DNA of 64,000 nucleotides, taken from contig NZ_WUQY01000019.1 in NCBI RefSeq assembly GCF_009829085.1, positions 1 to 64,000 on the forward strand, in the 5' to 3' direction. Positions 34,975-43,562 of the stretch are shown here, piece after piece. The stretch comes from Sphingobacterium bovisgrunnientis. Its GTDB lineage: Bacteria > Bacteroidota > Bacteroidia > Sphingobacteriales > Sphingobacteriaceae. The notes under the pieces are model-generated. The model made no database searches, was not told the DNA's origin, and saw nothing but the letters and a program-made list of their open reading frames with translations. Position 1 is the stretch's first letter; every line of letters begins with the position of its first letter. Position numbers and translations under genes: made by a program.

Positions 34975-35787
34975 TTACATTATTTGTATATCACTATCAT
35001 CTAGATCCTTGTCCAACTTTGTTCTTTTAGGTAGATTTGCAATAATTTCATTTAAGTTCCATTGACCTTTAAAATCTAACTCTAATTGGTATTGGATTTC
35101 TATCTCTTTAGAACGTAGTACTTCAATCCTCGTGCAGTTCAAATTATTACGCAAATCCAAAATTGCATTCTTATCCTCATCAGAAGCTAAACCCAATGTG
35201 GTAATGTCCTCTAATACCATAGTAGTAGCCAAAAGATCTAATTTGGGATAGTAAAATGTACCATTATTTCCGATACTCGTCTCTTGTCTATATCCTACAC
35301 TTTTCGTTAAGTTAATCGTATAGGGAGCACATAGCGCAAATAAAGATTTGATTCCAATTTGCTCAGATATAGCAATTGCAGCTCTAGTAAGGAAAATACT
35401 TCCGATACCGTATCCTGCAATTTCCCTTGAATTCCAAAGACCACAACCTTCACCTGTTCCTTCTTGCGCATATTCCCACACCAAATCAAAAATCTTTGGG
35501 TCTAATTTCCCAGTTGCCTCTTCAATAGGAAGAGGTTGTGTGCCACCGGCTACATGAATACGAGCGCCACCATACACATTCTCTCCATCCAAAGATTCTA
35601 CTATCAAGACAAATGCTGCAGGATTATACATCCAATCATTTTTGGAGGAGGTAACTTTTTTTACACCTATTGCAGTAAGTACATGTTCATGCCCTGCAAT
35701 AAAACGTTCACAAGTTTTTGGATCGTCTATGGCTCTAAAAGCCCTTAATCGAACGACTGGTCTTCCCTCTTTAAAAACTAATGCCAC
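34975..35787 (-). CDS. GNAT-fold acyltransferase-like protein in a signalling operon
   Basis: Residues about 10-190 look like an acyl-CoA/ACP N-acyltransferase fold. They include LIVESLDGENVYGGARIHVAG (strands 2-4), EGCGLWNSREIAGYGIGSIFLTRAAIAISEQIG (acyl-donor loop and helix) and LTKSVGYRQETSIGNNGTFYYPK. The arrangement recalls GNAT enzymes such as FeeM or LuxI that make N-acyl signals, but the pyrophosphate loop is not the standard RxxGxG/A. A C-terminal segment of about 80 acidic/Leu-rich residues is unassigned. A small-molecule acyl product is only an inference. It sits between the lone receiver and ThiF-like genes. Confidence 0.6.
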   Translation of the reverse strand: MALVFKEGRPVVRLRAFRAIDDPKTCERFIAGHEHVLTAIGVKKVTSSKNDWMYNPAAFVLIVESLDGENVYGGARIHVAGGTQPLPIEEATGKLDPKIFDLVWEYAQEGTGEGCGLWNSREIAGYGIGSIFLTRAAIAISEQIGIKSLFALCAPYTINLTKSVGYRQETSIGNNGTFYYPKLDLLATTMVLEDITTLGLASDEDKNAILDLRNNLNCTRIEVLRSKEIEIQYQLELDFKGQWNLNEIIANLPKRTKLDKDLDDSDIQIM

Positions 35788-35852
35788 TGTAAATATTTAA
35801 TAAGGTGTATATATTGATTTGTAATTAAACTAAAGCAACTACTATTCATGGA

Positions 35853-36266
35853 TTAAGTTATATTCTGATTATACTCATCCAATAATTTATAAATGCCTTC
35901 TCTGTCTATTGGTTTTATAATGTATTCTTTGATAAACTGATATTCCTGTAATTTCCCTAAGTCTAATGAACTCTTGGAAGAACTAACAATGTATATTGTA
36001 GTGGTATGAATAAAATCAAAATTATTAACAACCAGATTTTCGATCAATTCCCATCCATTCATAAATGGCATATTGATATCAACAAAAAGCATATCTGGAA
36101 ACAAATTGGGAGTATCCTTAATAGATGAAAAATGATCCCAAGCGGCTTTACCATTCGAAAAAATTTCGACGTCTATTTCTCTAGAAGGATAATCTTCCAA
36201 AAATTTTTTGAATAAGAAACAGAAGATAGCATTATCTTCTACTAGCGTTACGCGCATAGGATTCAT
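35853..36266 (-). CDS. Single-domain response regulator (operon leader)
   Basis: A receiver of the CheY/Rcp1 type with acidic pocket VEDN (9-12), phosphoacceptor Asp63 in FVDINMP, Ser in IVSSSKS and Lys in IIKPID. There is no output domain, so it acts as a phosphotransfer or protein-interaction element. It is the first gene of the minus-strand signalling operon. It differs clearly from the DQRMP-type receivers at the other end of the cluster. Confidence 0.88.
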   Translation of the reverse strand: MNPMRVTLVEDNAIFCFLFKKFLEDYPSREIDVEIFSNGKAAWDHFSSIKDTPNLFPDMLFVDINMPFMNGWELIENLVVNNFDFIHTTTIYIVSSSKSSLDLGKLQEYQFIKEYIIKPIDREGIYKLLDEYNQNIT

Positions 36267-36323
36267 AGGTAATAAACACCAAATGTGTTCTAAAATATGT
36301 GAGTATCATACCATAATTAGCAA

Positions 36324-36340
36324 TGATAACGTTGTCATCA
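36324..36340. promoter_or_regulatory. Imperfect palindrome upstream of the signalling operon
   Basis: TGATAACGTTGTCATCA has near-symmetrical arms and sits 58 bp before the first gene of the operon. It is a possible operator; the rest of the 270-bp gap (36267-36536) shows nothing else. Confidence 0.25.
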
Positions 36341-36536
36341 TTAAATAATAATCAGCACGTTAATACCAATAAAATTCTAGAATACAAAAGGTTAGATTGA
36401 AAAGACTACACAAAAATAATCTTAAAATTGTTTTTCATATCAAATATAACTAATCTTCGAATATCAAAATTAGTTTCACGCAAAATACAAAAACTTTTTA
36501 TATCCGCATAACTTAACAAAAACATTAAAAAGTAAT

Positions 36537-37733
36537 TTATATATCTTGCGAAATAGCATATCCAGCAGCCCAAGCCCATTGAAAGTTGTAGCCGCCCAGC
36601 CAACCTGTGATGTCTACTGCTTCGCCACCAAAATACAAACCCGGATTTTTCTTTGATTCTAAAGTTTTAGGATTTAGCTCAGTGGTGGAAATCCCTCCAC
36701 GCATAACTTCCGCTTTATCGTAACCTTTATCCCCAGCAGGTTTGACTTTGAACTTATGAATATTTTCGATTATTAATTTGGCATCAACCTTACTTAATGA
36801 AGCAATTTTTACATCCAATGGCAAGAATTTACCTAAAGCATCAACCATTTTTCTAGTAAAAAAATCGTTTAACATCTGTCCAACAAGACGCTTTCCACCA
36901 TTATTACGTTCTTGCTTGATAACATCCTCCAATTTGAATTTTGGCAACAAGTCGATGGTAAAGGTTTCTCCAGCTTTCCAATAAGATGAAATCTGCAAAA
37001 TAGCGGGTCCGCTCAACCCCCAATGGGTGAATAGAATATTCTCTTCGAAGGAGATTTTGTCATTATAAACCCGCGCAAAGACCGAATTTCCAGAAAGTGA
37101 AGCATACCAGTCTGCATTTTTCCCTGTGATGGTCAATGGTACCAAAGCGGGTGCAGTTTGTACAATTTCAAGATTAAATTGACGCGCTACGCGCAATGCA
37201 AAATCCGAAGCACCTAATTTGTGCACAGGCAAACCACCAGAGGCAAAAACTACTTTTTGAGCTGTTAATTTTTCTTCTTTACCATTACGAATAATGGAAA
37301 GCTCATATCCTTGATCAACTTTATCGACAGCTTTGACTAAGGTATTAAGCCACAAATCTTGTCCTGTTTCGTATAACAACTTGGTAAACGTTGCTACAAT
37401 ATCTTTTGCTTTATTTGTCGTAGGAAATAGTTGACCCAAAGTTTTTTCCTGTGGTTTTATTCCACCAAAATTTTCAAAAAACTGAATGGTGTCTTCTACT
37501 GTCCATTGCGAAAAAACAGCATTCAAAAATTTGGGATTTTCGGAAACGAAATTTTCTATAGAAGTTCCAAGGTTGGTATAATTACAACGTCCTCCTCCGG
37601 AGATGAGAATTTTAGCGCCAGGCTTATCATTTCCTTCAAGAACCAATGTCTTCTTCCCTAACAAACCTGCCTGCGCAGCACACATCAATCCACACGCTCC
37701 AGCTCCAATAATTATTGCATCGTAATTCGCCAC
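36537..37733 (-). CDS. BaiN/RdsA-type NAD(P)/FAD-dependent oxidoreductase (HI0933-like)
   Basis: Flavoprotein of the HI0933/YhiN family. The FAD-binding dinucleotide motif GAGACGLMCAAQAG is at residues 8-21, followed by VLEGNDKPGAKILISGGGRCN, the family signature. The C-terminal motif GLYFGGEAVDITGWLGGYNFQWAWAAG closes the FAD site. The physiological substrate is not established for this family outside bile-acid reductases. Length of 398 residues is typical. It is a single gene with its own promoter. Confidence 0.92.
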   Translation of the reverse strand: MANYDAIIIGAGACGLMCAAQAGLLGKKTLVLEGNDKPGAKILISGGGRCNYTNLGTSIENFVSENPKFLNAVFSQWTVEDTIQFFENFGGIKPQEKTLGQLFPTTNKAKDIVATFTKLLYETGQDLWLNTLVKAVDKVDQGYELSIIRNGKEEKLTAQKVVFASGGLPVHKLGASDFALRVARQFNLEIVQTAPALVPLTITGKNADWYASLSGNSVFARVYNDKISFEENILFTHWGLSGPAILQISSYWKAGETFTIDLLPKFKLEDVIKQERNNGGKRLVGQMLNDFFTRKMVDALGKFLPLDVKIASLSKVDAKLIIENIHKFKVKPAGDKGYDKAEVMRGGISTTELNPKTLESKKNPGLYFGGEAVDITGWLGGYNFQWAWAAGYAISQDI

Positions 37734-37754
37734 TATGTTTTCTACTTAGAATGC

Positions 37755-37762
37755 CAAAGATA
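37755..37762 (-). promoter_or_regulatory. Promoter -7 box of the HI0933-like gene
   Basis: The minus strand reads TATCTTTG, an exact TAnnTTTG match, 22 bp before the ATG. Confidence 0.5.
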
Positions 37763-37800
37763 GGTCGTCTTGCCAAATATGACAAGTTTATAGAAATGAA

Positions 37801-37831
37801 AAATCCCGAAGCATCTTTAACTTCGGGATTT
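37801..37831 (-). terminator. Terminator of the Gfo/Idh/MocA gene
   Basis: AAATCCCGAAG (37801-37811) pairs perfectly with CTTCGGGATTT (37821-37831), directly after the minus-strand stop. Confidence 0.8.
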
Positions 37832-37836
37832 CATCT

Positions 37837-38919
37837 TTAATATTTTGAAGAAATAAGCTCTCCTTCTACAGTTACTGTTCGTCTTTCTCGAGAGGAGATA
37901 TCTCCCAATTCAAGAATACGGATTACATCGCGGGCTTCTTCTGGCTTGATGAATAATGCTTCCTCACCACGCAATGTCGCAACAATATTTTTATAAAAAT
38001 CCTGTCCCGTACCGATCTCACTTAAAACATACTCGTGCACATCTTCTCCATTTTCTAATAGGGAAAGTGAACCTTGTATTTCTGCAGATTCCACACCCCA
38101 GTCTGCTTTAGACTCCGGGCGAACGCCTGCACGAAGCAAATTTTCCTGTGGATCAACTCCTTTTTTCACAAAAGAACCATTCATCCCATAAATAGCAAAT
38201 CTTGGAGTTGGCTCTTTCGCTAGCATTTGACCTCTTAAAATAACTTTAAGACGCGGATAAGACAATATGTATTCGAAATCATCGATTGCTTCTGCGCCAT
38301 CACGTTGTACGCGTAAATCCGCAAAAACATACTCTGGATGCCCGAATAATTGCAAAGCTTGATCGATCAAATGTGCACCCAAATCAAAATGAATTCCAGA
38401 ACCTGGACCTGCTTGTTCACGCCATGCTCCTTCTCTCAAAAAATTACGAAAACGATCAAATCGTGCTTCATAACTTACTACTCTGCCTAATCTTCCCTCA
38501 GCAAGTAGACGTTTCACAGTTTTGAAATCCGAATGAAAGCGTGCATTGTGATGTACAGATAATAACAAGCCTTTGGCTTTAGCTAGTTCAATTAATTCAT
38601 CCGCTTCGACTGTGGTATTCGTAAAAGGCTTTTCGACGATGACATGCTTTCCAGCTTCCAAAGCTTGCTTGGTCAGACTGTAATGCACATCATTGGACGT
38701 TGCTACCACTACAATATCCACTTCAGAATCATTGATTATTTCATCTGCCGAAAGGACGCCAATAGCTTCTGGATAGCGTTCAGCTAACATTTTTTGTTGC
38801 TCTTCTTTACGAGCGGTAACCTTATATAATTCTAAATCTGGATTACTTGCAATAAATGGTGCATGAAATACATGTCCACCAATTGAAAACCCTATTAAAC
38901 CTACTTTGTATCTCTTCAT
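37837..38919 (-). CDS. Gfo/Idh/MocA family oxidoreductase
   Basis: NAD(P)-dependent sugar or polyol dehydrogenase-like protein. The Rossmann motif GLIGFSIGGHVFHAPF is at the N-terminus, then VEKPF (Lys of the family EKP motif) and GPGSGIHFDLGAHLIDQAL in the C-terminal domain. It resembles the YdgJ-like subgroup; substrate unknown. The start at 38919 (MKRYKVGLIG) is chosen because the ATG at 38949 lies inside the -7 box. It is flanked by terminators on both sides and so is monocistronic. Confidence 0.9.
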   Translation of the reverse strand: MKRYKVGLIGFSIGGHVFHAPFIASNPDLELYKVTARKEEQQKMLAERYPEAIGVLSADEIINDSEVDIVVVATSNDVHYSLTKQALEAGKHVIVEKPFTNTTVEADELIELAKAKGLLLSVHHNARFHSDFKTVKRLLAEGRLGRVVSYEARFDRFRNFLREGAWREQAGPGSGIHFDLGAHLIDQALQLFGHPEYVFADLRVQRDGAEAIDDFEYILSYPRLKVILRGQMLAKEPTPRFAIYGMNGSFVKKGVDPQENLLRAGVRPESKADWGVESAEIQGSLSLLENGEDVHEYVLSEIGTGQDFYKNIVATLRGEEALFIKPEEARDVIRILELGDISSRERRTVTVEGELISSKY

Positions 38920-38946
38920 AGTTTTATTCTGGTGCATATAAGATGC

Positions 38947-38954
38947 CAAATATA
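38947..38954 (-). promoter_or_regulatory. Promoter -7 box of the Gfo/Idh/MocA gene
   Basis: The minus strand reads TATATTTG. It overlaps the in-frame ATG at 38949 and thereby argues for the later start. Confidence 0.5.
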
Positions 38955-38974
38955 CTTAGGTATTAGCGCAAAAA

Positions 38975-39005
38975 AAATAATCTAACCAAAATGGTTAGAT
39001 TATTT
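38975..39005 (-). terminator. Terminator of argS
   Basis: AAATAATCTAACCA (38975-38988) pairs with TGGTTAGATTATTT (38992-39005), with an A run on the plus strand that becomes a T run in the minus-strand transcript. Confidence 0.8.
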
Positions 39006-39028
39006 CTCAATTATATCTTGAATAGTTA

Positions 39029-40813
39029 TTACATTCTTTCAGGAACCTGGATTCCTAATAAACGCATAGATCTTGCAATAATTTTAGCTGCTGCAGCGGA
39101 CAAATGTAAGCGAAAAGTTTTTACATCTGCATCTTCTGCTTTTAAAATCGTTTCTTCGTGATAGAATTTGTTGTACAATTTGGCAATCTCATAAGCATAA
39201 TTTGCTAATTGTGCAGGACTAAACTCTTTTGCCGCGATTTCAATTACACTTGGGAATTGTCCCAAAGCCTGAATCAAATCACGTTCGTACGATGAAATAT
39301 TAGGAGGAATAGCTATTGCTGCATCAGAATTAAATTCAGCTTTGCGCAATACTGACTTGATACGAGCGTGCGTATATTGAATAAATGGTCCTGTATGACC
39401 TTGGAAATCCACGGATTCGTTCGGATCAAATAACAATCGTTTTTTAGGATCAACTTTCAACAAGAAATATTTCAAAGCTCCCATGCCGATTGTATCGTAA
39501 AGTGCTGCCTTTTGTTCTTCAGAAAAATCTTCAGTTTTTCCTAATTCTTCAGTACGTGATTTAGCCGTCTCCACCATTTCAGCCATCAAATCATCGGCAT
39601 CTACGACTGTTCCTTCGCGCGATTTCATCTTTCCAGAGGGTAAATCCACCATACCATATGATAAATGGAATAAACCATCTGCCCAAGATTTGCCTAGTTT
39701 TTTTAGAATAGTAAACAACACTTTGAAGTGGTAATCTTGTTCATTACCTACTACATAAATAGACTCACTCATTCCGAATTCGTCGTATTTTAATTGTGCT
39801 GTACCCAAATCTTGTGTGATGTAAACGGATGTTCCATCACCGCGCAACACCAATTTTTGGTCTAAACCTTCATCCGTCAAATCAATCCACACCGAGTTGT
39901 CTTCTTTTTTGAAGAAAACACCGCTGTCCAGACCTTCTTGGATAATATCTTTGCCTAATAAATAGGTGTTTGATTCGTAATAAAATTTATCAAAATCAAC
40001 GCCCAATTGCTTGTATGTTTTCTCAAAACCTGCATACACCCAACCGTTCATTTTCGACCAAAGCGCGATTACTTCTTCATTTCCAGCTTCCCATTGACGC
40101 AACATTTCTTGCGTCTCCAACATCAAAGGCGCATTTTTCTTCGCCTCGTCTTCCGTTTGACCTTCCGCTTTTAAAGCTTCGATTTCTTTTTTGTATTCTT
40201 TATCGAAGACTACATAATATTTACCCACTAAATGATCACCTTTCAAGCCTGAAGATTCTGGTGTTTCACCATTTCCGAACTTCTGCCAAGCCAACATCGA
40301 CTTACAAATATGCACACCACGGTCGTTTACCAAATTTGCTTTGATAATATCATAACCGTAAGCTTTCAAAATCTCTGCTACCGAATAGCCTAACAGATTG
40401 TTGCGGATATGACCCAAGTGCAATGGTTTATTAGTATTAGGTGAAGAATATTCCACCATCAATTTTTTACCATTTGCAGGAAATTGACCAAAATTTTCAG
40501 CAGCAATAGTCTCATTCAACAAAGCAATCCAATACGAATCCGATAATGAGATATTCAAAAATCCCTTTATCACATTAAAAGCCGAAATAGCTTCAATATT
40601 TTGTTGCAAATACTCCCCTATTTCTGTACCTGTTTGCTCTGGTGATTTTTTAGAGAAGCGAGTTACGGGAAAAGTAACGATAGTAATTTGACCTTCAAAT
40701 TCTTTTCTTGTCTCTTGCAGAGAAATTTGCGATTCTGGAATATCAGCACCATAAAGCGCTTTGACAGCGGCAACAGTTTGTTGAACTAGTGTATCTTGTA
40801 TCGAATTCGTCAT
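39029..40813 (-). CDS. argS: Arginine--tRNA ligase
   Basis: Class I aminoacyl-tRNA synthetase charging tRNA-Arg. The HIGH motif appears as PLHLGHIRNNLLG, the catalytic-loop equivalent of KMSKS as GKMKSREG, and the C-terminal anticodon-binding DALR domain runs from about residue 470. The N-terminal additional domain carries SSPNTNKPLH just before the HIGH motif. The start at 40813 (MTNSIQDTLV) is chosen; the longer form from 40867 adds 18 hydrophobic or basic residues foreign to the family and runs into the divergent promoter region of speA. Confidence 0.96.
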   Translation of the reverse strand: MTNSIQDTLVQQTVAAVKALYGADIPESQISLQETRKEFEGQITIVTFPVTRFSKKSPEQTGTEIGEYLQQNIEAISAFNVIKGFLNISLSDSYWIALLNETIAAENFGQFPANGKKLMVEYSSPNTNKPLHLGHIRNNLLGYSVAEILKAYGYDIIKANLVNDRGVHICKSMLAWQKFGNGETPESSGLKGDHLVGKYYVVFDKEYKKEIEALKAEGQTEDEAKKNAPLMLETQEMLRQWEAGNEEVIALWSKMNGWVYAGFEKTYKQLGVDFDKFYYESNTYLLGKDIIQEGLDSGVFFKKEDNSVWIDLTDEGLDQKLVLRGDGTSVYITQDLGTAQLKYDEFGMSESIYVVGNEQDYHFKVLFTILKKLGKSWADGLFHLSYGMVDLPSGKMKSREGTVVDADDLMAEMVETAKSRTEELGKTEDFSEEQKAALYDTIGMGALKYFLLKVDPKKRLLFDPNESVDFQGHTGPFIQYTHARIKSVLRKAEFNSDAAIAIPPNISSYERDLIQALGQFPSVIEIAAKEFSPAQLANYAYEIAKLYNKFYHEETILKAEDADVKTFRLHLSAAAAKIIARSMRLLGIQVPERM

Positions 40814-40898
40814 GTAATTATTGCGTAATAATTCTATCTTTCTGATAATGAACGGGAAAAATAACACCCAATGTATTTAGGTATTCATTATGAAAGTA

Positions 40899-40906
40899 TA
40901 TCTTTG
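40899..40906 (+). promoter_or_regulatory. Promoter -7 box of speA
   Basis: TATCTTTG, an exact TAnnTTTG match, with TTTA 20 bp upstream (40875-40878). It lies 15 bp before the speA ATG. Confidence 0.55.
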
Positions 40907-40921
40907 CAAAAATAATAAAAA

Positions 40922-42313
40922 ATGCAGAGCTATCAGGAATTTCTTGACTTAAGTGTTGGTTTTCCCCAAGACGGATTCGAAATCATCGACGACGAATTGT
41001 ATTTCCACGATTTGAATTTGATGGAAATGATTGAAACGTATGGCACGCCATTGCGTTTTACGTACCTACCTATTGTCAGCAAAAAAATACAACAAGCGAA
41101 AATCTTGTTTCAAACCGCGATTTTGAAACACAACTATCGCGGTTCGTATAAGTATTGTTATTGTACAAAGTCGTCGCACTTCAAACACATCGTAGAAGAA
41201 GCGTTGAAAAATGATATCCACTTGGAGACTTCATCTGCATTTGATATGCCGATGATTGATTCATTGGAGCGTCAGGGCACGGTAACGAAAGACATTACGG
41301 TGATTTGTAATGGTTTCAAAACGTATCAATACAAACAGTACATCATAGATATGATCCATGATGGCTACACGAATATCATTCCTGTATTGGATAACAAGGA
41401 AGAATTCAATTTGTATGATGATGAAATTGAATTGGATGAGCCATGTGCTTTGGGTATTCGTATTGCTTCAGAAGAGCAGCCTGATTCCCAATTTTATACG
41501 TCTCGTTTAGGTATTCGTCAGGAGGACGTTATTGATTTTTACAACAACAAAATCGCGGATAACCCGAACTTCAAAGTTAAGTTATTACACTTCTTTATCA
41601 ATTCTGGTATCTCGGATACGCCGTATTACTGGAATGAGTTGGAGAAATATGTGACGCTTTACTGTAAATTCAAGAAAATCAATTCAGATTTGGATACATT
41701 GGATATTGGCGGTGGTATGCCTTTCAAAGATTCATTGGTTCATGATTTTGATTATGAATACATGGTCAATGAAATTGTAAACCGTATCAAACAAATCTGT
41801 GCGCACCACGAAGTAATGGAACCAGATATCATTACGGAATTTGGTAAATATACAGTTGCTGAGGCTTCAGGTATCTTGTACAAAGTACTGGGTCGTAAAC
41901 AACAAAATGACCGTGAAAGATGGTTTATGATTGATGGTTCATTCATCACGAACTTACCGGACGTATGGGCATTGAACCAAAAATATATTTTGCTACCAAT
42001 CAACAATTGGGATTCAGAATACGAACGCGTAAACTTAGGTGGTATTACTTGCGATGGTCAAGATTACTACAATCAAGAAGCACACATGAACTCGGTATTT
42101 ATGCCTAAAACACGTAAAGTACAGTACTTGGGATTTTTTCATACAGGGGCTTACCAAGATGTATTGTCAGGTTATGGTGGTATTCACCACTGTTTGTTGC
42201 CTTCTCCTAAGCACGTATTGATACGTCGCAACAGAGACGAAACTTTCAACTATGAAGTTTTCGGTGAAGAGCAAAACTCGAAACAAGTAATGAAACTATT
42301 GGGCTACCAATAG
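40922..42313 (+). CDS. speA: Biosynthetic arginine decarboxylase (short Bacteroidota type)
   Basis: PLP-dependent alanine-racemase-fold decarboxylase producing agmatine for polyamine synthesis. The PLP lysine lies in YCTKSSHF near residue 85. Downstream are HLETSSAFDMP, the phosphate-binding glycine run DIGGGMPF and the C-terminal beta domain. At 463 residues it is shorter than the 630-residue E. coli SpeA; this compact form is common in Bacteroidota. A close alternative is a lysine/ornithine- or carboxynorspermidine-type decarboxylase of the same fold. It is divergent from argS, placing two arginine-consuming genes together. Confidence 0.85.
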   Translation: MQSYQEFLDLSVGFPQDGFEIIDDELYFHDLNLMEMIETYGTPLRFTYLPIVSKKIQQAKILFQTAILKHNYRGSYKYCYCTKSSHFKHIVEEALKNDIHLETSSAFDMPMIDSLERQGTVTKDITVICNGFKTYQYKQYIIDMIHDGYTNIIPVLDNKEEFNLYDDEIELDEPCALGIRIASEEQPDSQFYTSRLGIRQEDVIDFYNNKIADNPNFKVKLLHFFINSGISDTPYYWNELEKYVTLYCKFKKINSDLDTLDIGGGMPFKDSLVHDFDYEYMVNEIVNRIKQICAHHEVMEPDIITEFGKYTVAEASGILYKVLGRKQQNDRERWFMIDGSFITNLPDVWALNQKYILLPINNWDSEYERVNLGGITCDGQDYYNQEAHMNSVFMPKTRKVQYLGFFHTGAYQDVLSGYGGIHHCLLPSPKHVLIRRNRDETFNYEVFGEEQNSKQVMKLLGYQ

Positions 42314-42325
42314 AAAATATAAACG

Positions 42326-42355
42326 AAACGCTGTTCCTATCGAACAGCGTTTTTG
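42326..42355 (+). terminator. Terminator of speA
   Basis: AAACGCTGTTC (42326-42336) pairs with GAACAGCGTTT (42342-42352), followed by more T. Confidence 0.85.
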
Positions 42356-42380
42356 GTTTATGACTAATGGAAAACTTAGA

Positions 42381-43541
42381 CTATTTAATTGCGACAGGTA
42401 CAAATACGATTTCTTTGTAACCATCTTTTTCATACAATACACCGATTGAGTTTTTCTTTACTAATACAATATCACTATAGGCTGCGTATGCCCCACCTTT
42501 ATAACCTTCTGGACTTTTAGCCACAACTTTGTTGAAGTACCAAGTTTTACCTTGATCCTTCGATAAACGCAAAGTCAGGTTATCTCTTTTACTTTGATCA
42601 GCTGCATTACTATGCGCTAATATAAATTTCTTTCCTTTTTTCCACGACAACACCGATGCTTGATTTATAGGATCAGGAAGGTTAGCATCTGGTTCTGAAG
42701 AAACCCAAGTTTGACCACCATCGTTAGAAACCGAAATCACTCTTTGTTTTGGTGTCAATTGTTGATTACGCGAAGTCATATAGACCGAATTCTCGCCAAT
42801 TTGAGCAGCTAATGATTCGTTTGTCCCTGGATAAGGAACTTTCTCACTCAACTTGAATGTCTTTCCGTGATCGTCCGAGTAATAAGCGTGCGCATTCCAA
42901 TCTTTATTTTGCGGCTGTGGATCTCCAGCATTGTGGTTTCCTGCTATATAAATTCTACCTTTATTCGGTCCAGATACAAATTGAAAACCATGACCGGGTG
43001 TATTCGCATAGGTTCGCCAATCTTCTTTAAAATTATACGCTGGATTAATTTGCGGTTGTTTAGGACGGTGTGCTTGAGTCGTAATATTCACCGCTTCTGA
43101 CCACGTTTTTCCAGCATCTGATGATACTTTGTACCACACTTCACGCAAACCTTTGCCTTTACGAACGTCACCTTCGTGATCGTTTCCTGTGTTGTAAAAT
43201 AAGAAAAGTCGACCTTGTGGATAAGCAGGATCCAATAAATCAACTACAGGAGCTGGATTACCAGCTTGCAATTTGTCATAATCTACCGCCACTTGCAATG
43301 TTCCCCAAGTTTTACCGCCATCTTTACTGATTTTGTAGACAATATCCACATTACCAAAATCACCAGCGTGATCTACACGTCCTTCAGAAAAAGCAATTAA
43401 CTCACCAGATTTTCCCTTCACGATAGCTGGAATACGGTAACTTGCATAGCCGTCTTCACCAGATTTAAAAACGGTTACTTCTTGTGCCATTAGCACAAAA
43501 GAAGCCGTGATTGCACAAAAACTTAAAAATAGTTTCTTCAT
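42381..43541 (-). CDS. Exported sialidase (exo-alpha-neuraminidase, GH33)
   Basis: Releases terminal sialic acid from host glycoconjugates. A signal peptide (1-19) is followed by a six-bladed propeller with the YRIP motif (35-38, first Arg of the Arg triad) and five Asp boxes at about 72-79, 140-147, 222-229, 272-279 and 327-334 (for example SKDGGKTW). Further catalytic candidates are Asp in VDHAGDFGN, Glu in GTNESLAAQ, Arg in MTSRNQ and LTLRLS, and Tyr in EKDGYKEI. No lectin or CBM domain. It is the last gene of the nan operon, 21 bp after the hexosaminidase gene. Confidence 0.95.
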   Translation of the reverse strand: MKKLFLSFCAITASFVLMAQEVTVFKSGEDGYASYRIPAIVKGKSGELIAFSEGRVDHAGDFGNVDIVYKISKDGGKTWGTLQVAVDYDKLQAGNPAPVVDLLDPAYPQGRLFLFYNTGNDHEGDVRKGKGLREVWYKVSSDAGKTWSEAVNITTQAHRPKQPQINPAYNFKEDWRTYANTPGHGFQFVSGPNKGRIYIAGNHNAGDPQPQNKDWNAHAYYSDDHGKTFKLSEKVPYPGTNESLAAQIGENSVYMTSRNQQLTPKQRVISVSNDGGQTWVSSEPDANLPDPINQASVLSWKKGKKFILAHSNAADQSKRDNLTLRLSKDQGKTWYFNKVVAKSPEGYKGGAYAAYSDIVLVKKNSIGVLYEKDGYKEIVFVPVAIK

Positions 43542-43562
43542 AGTATTTATAATGTTTATTTT

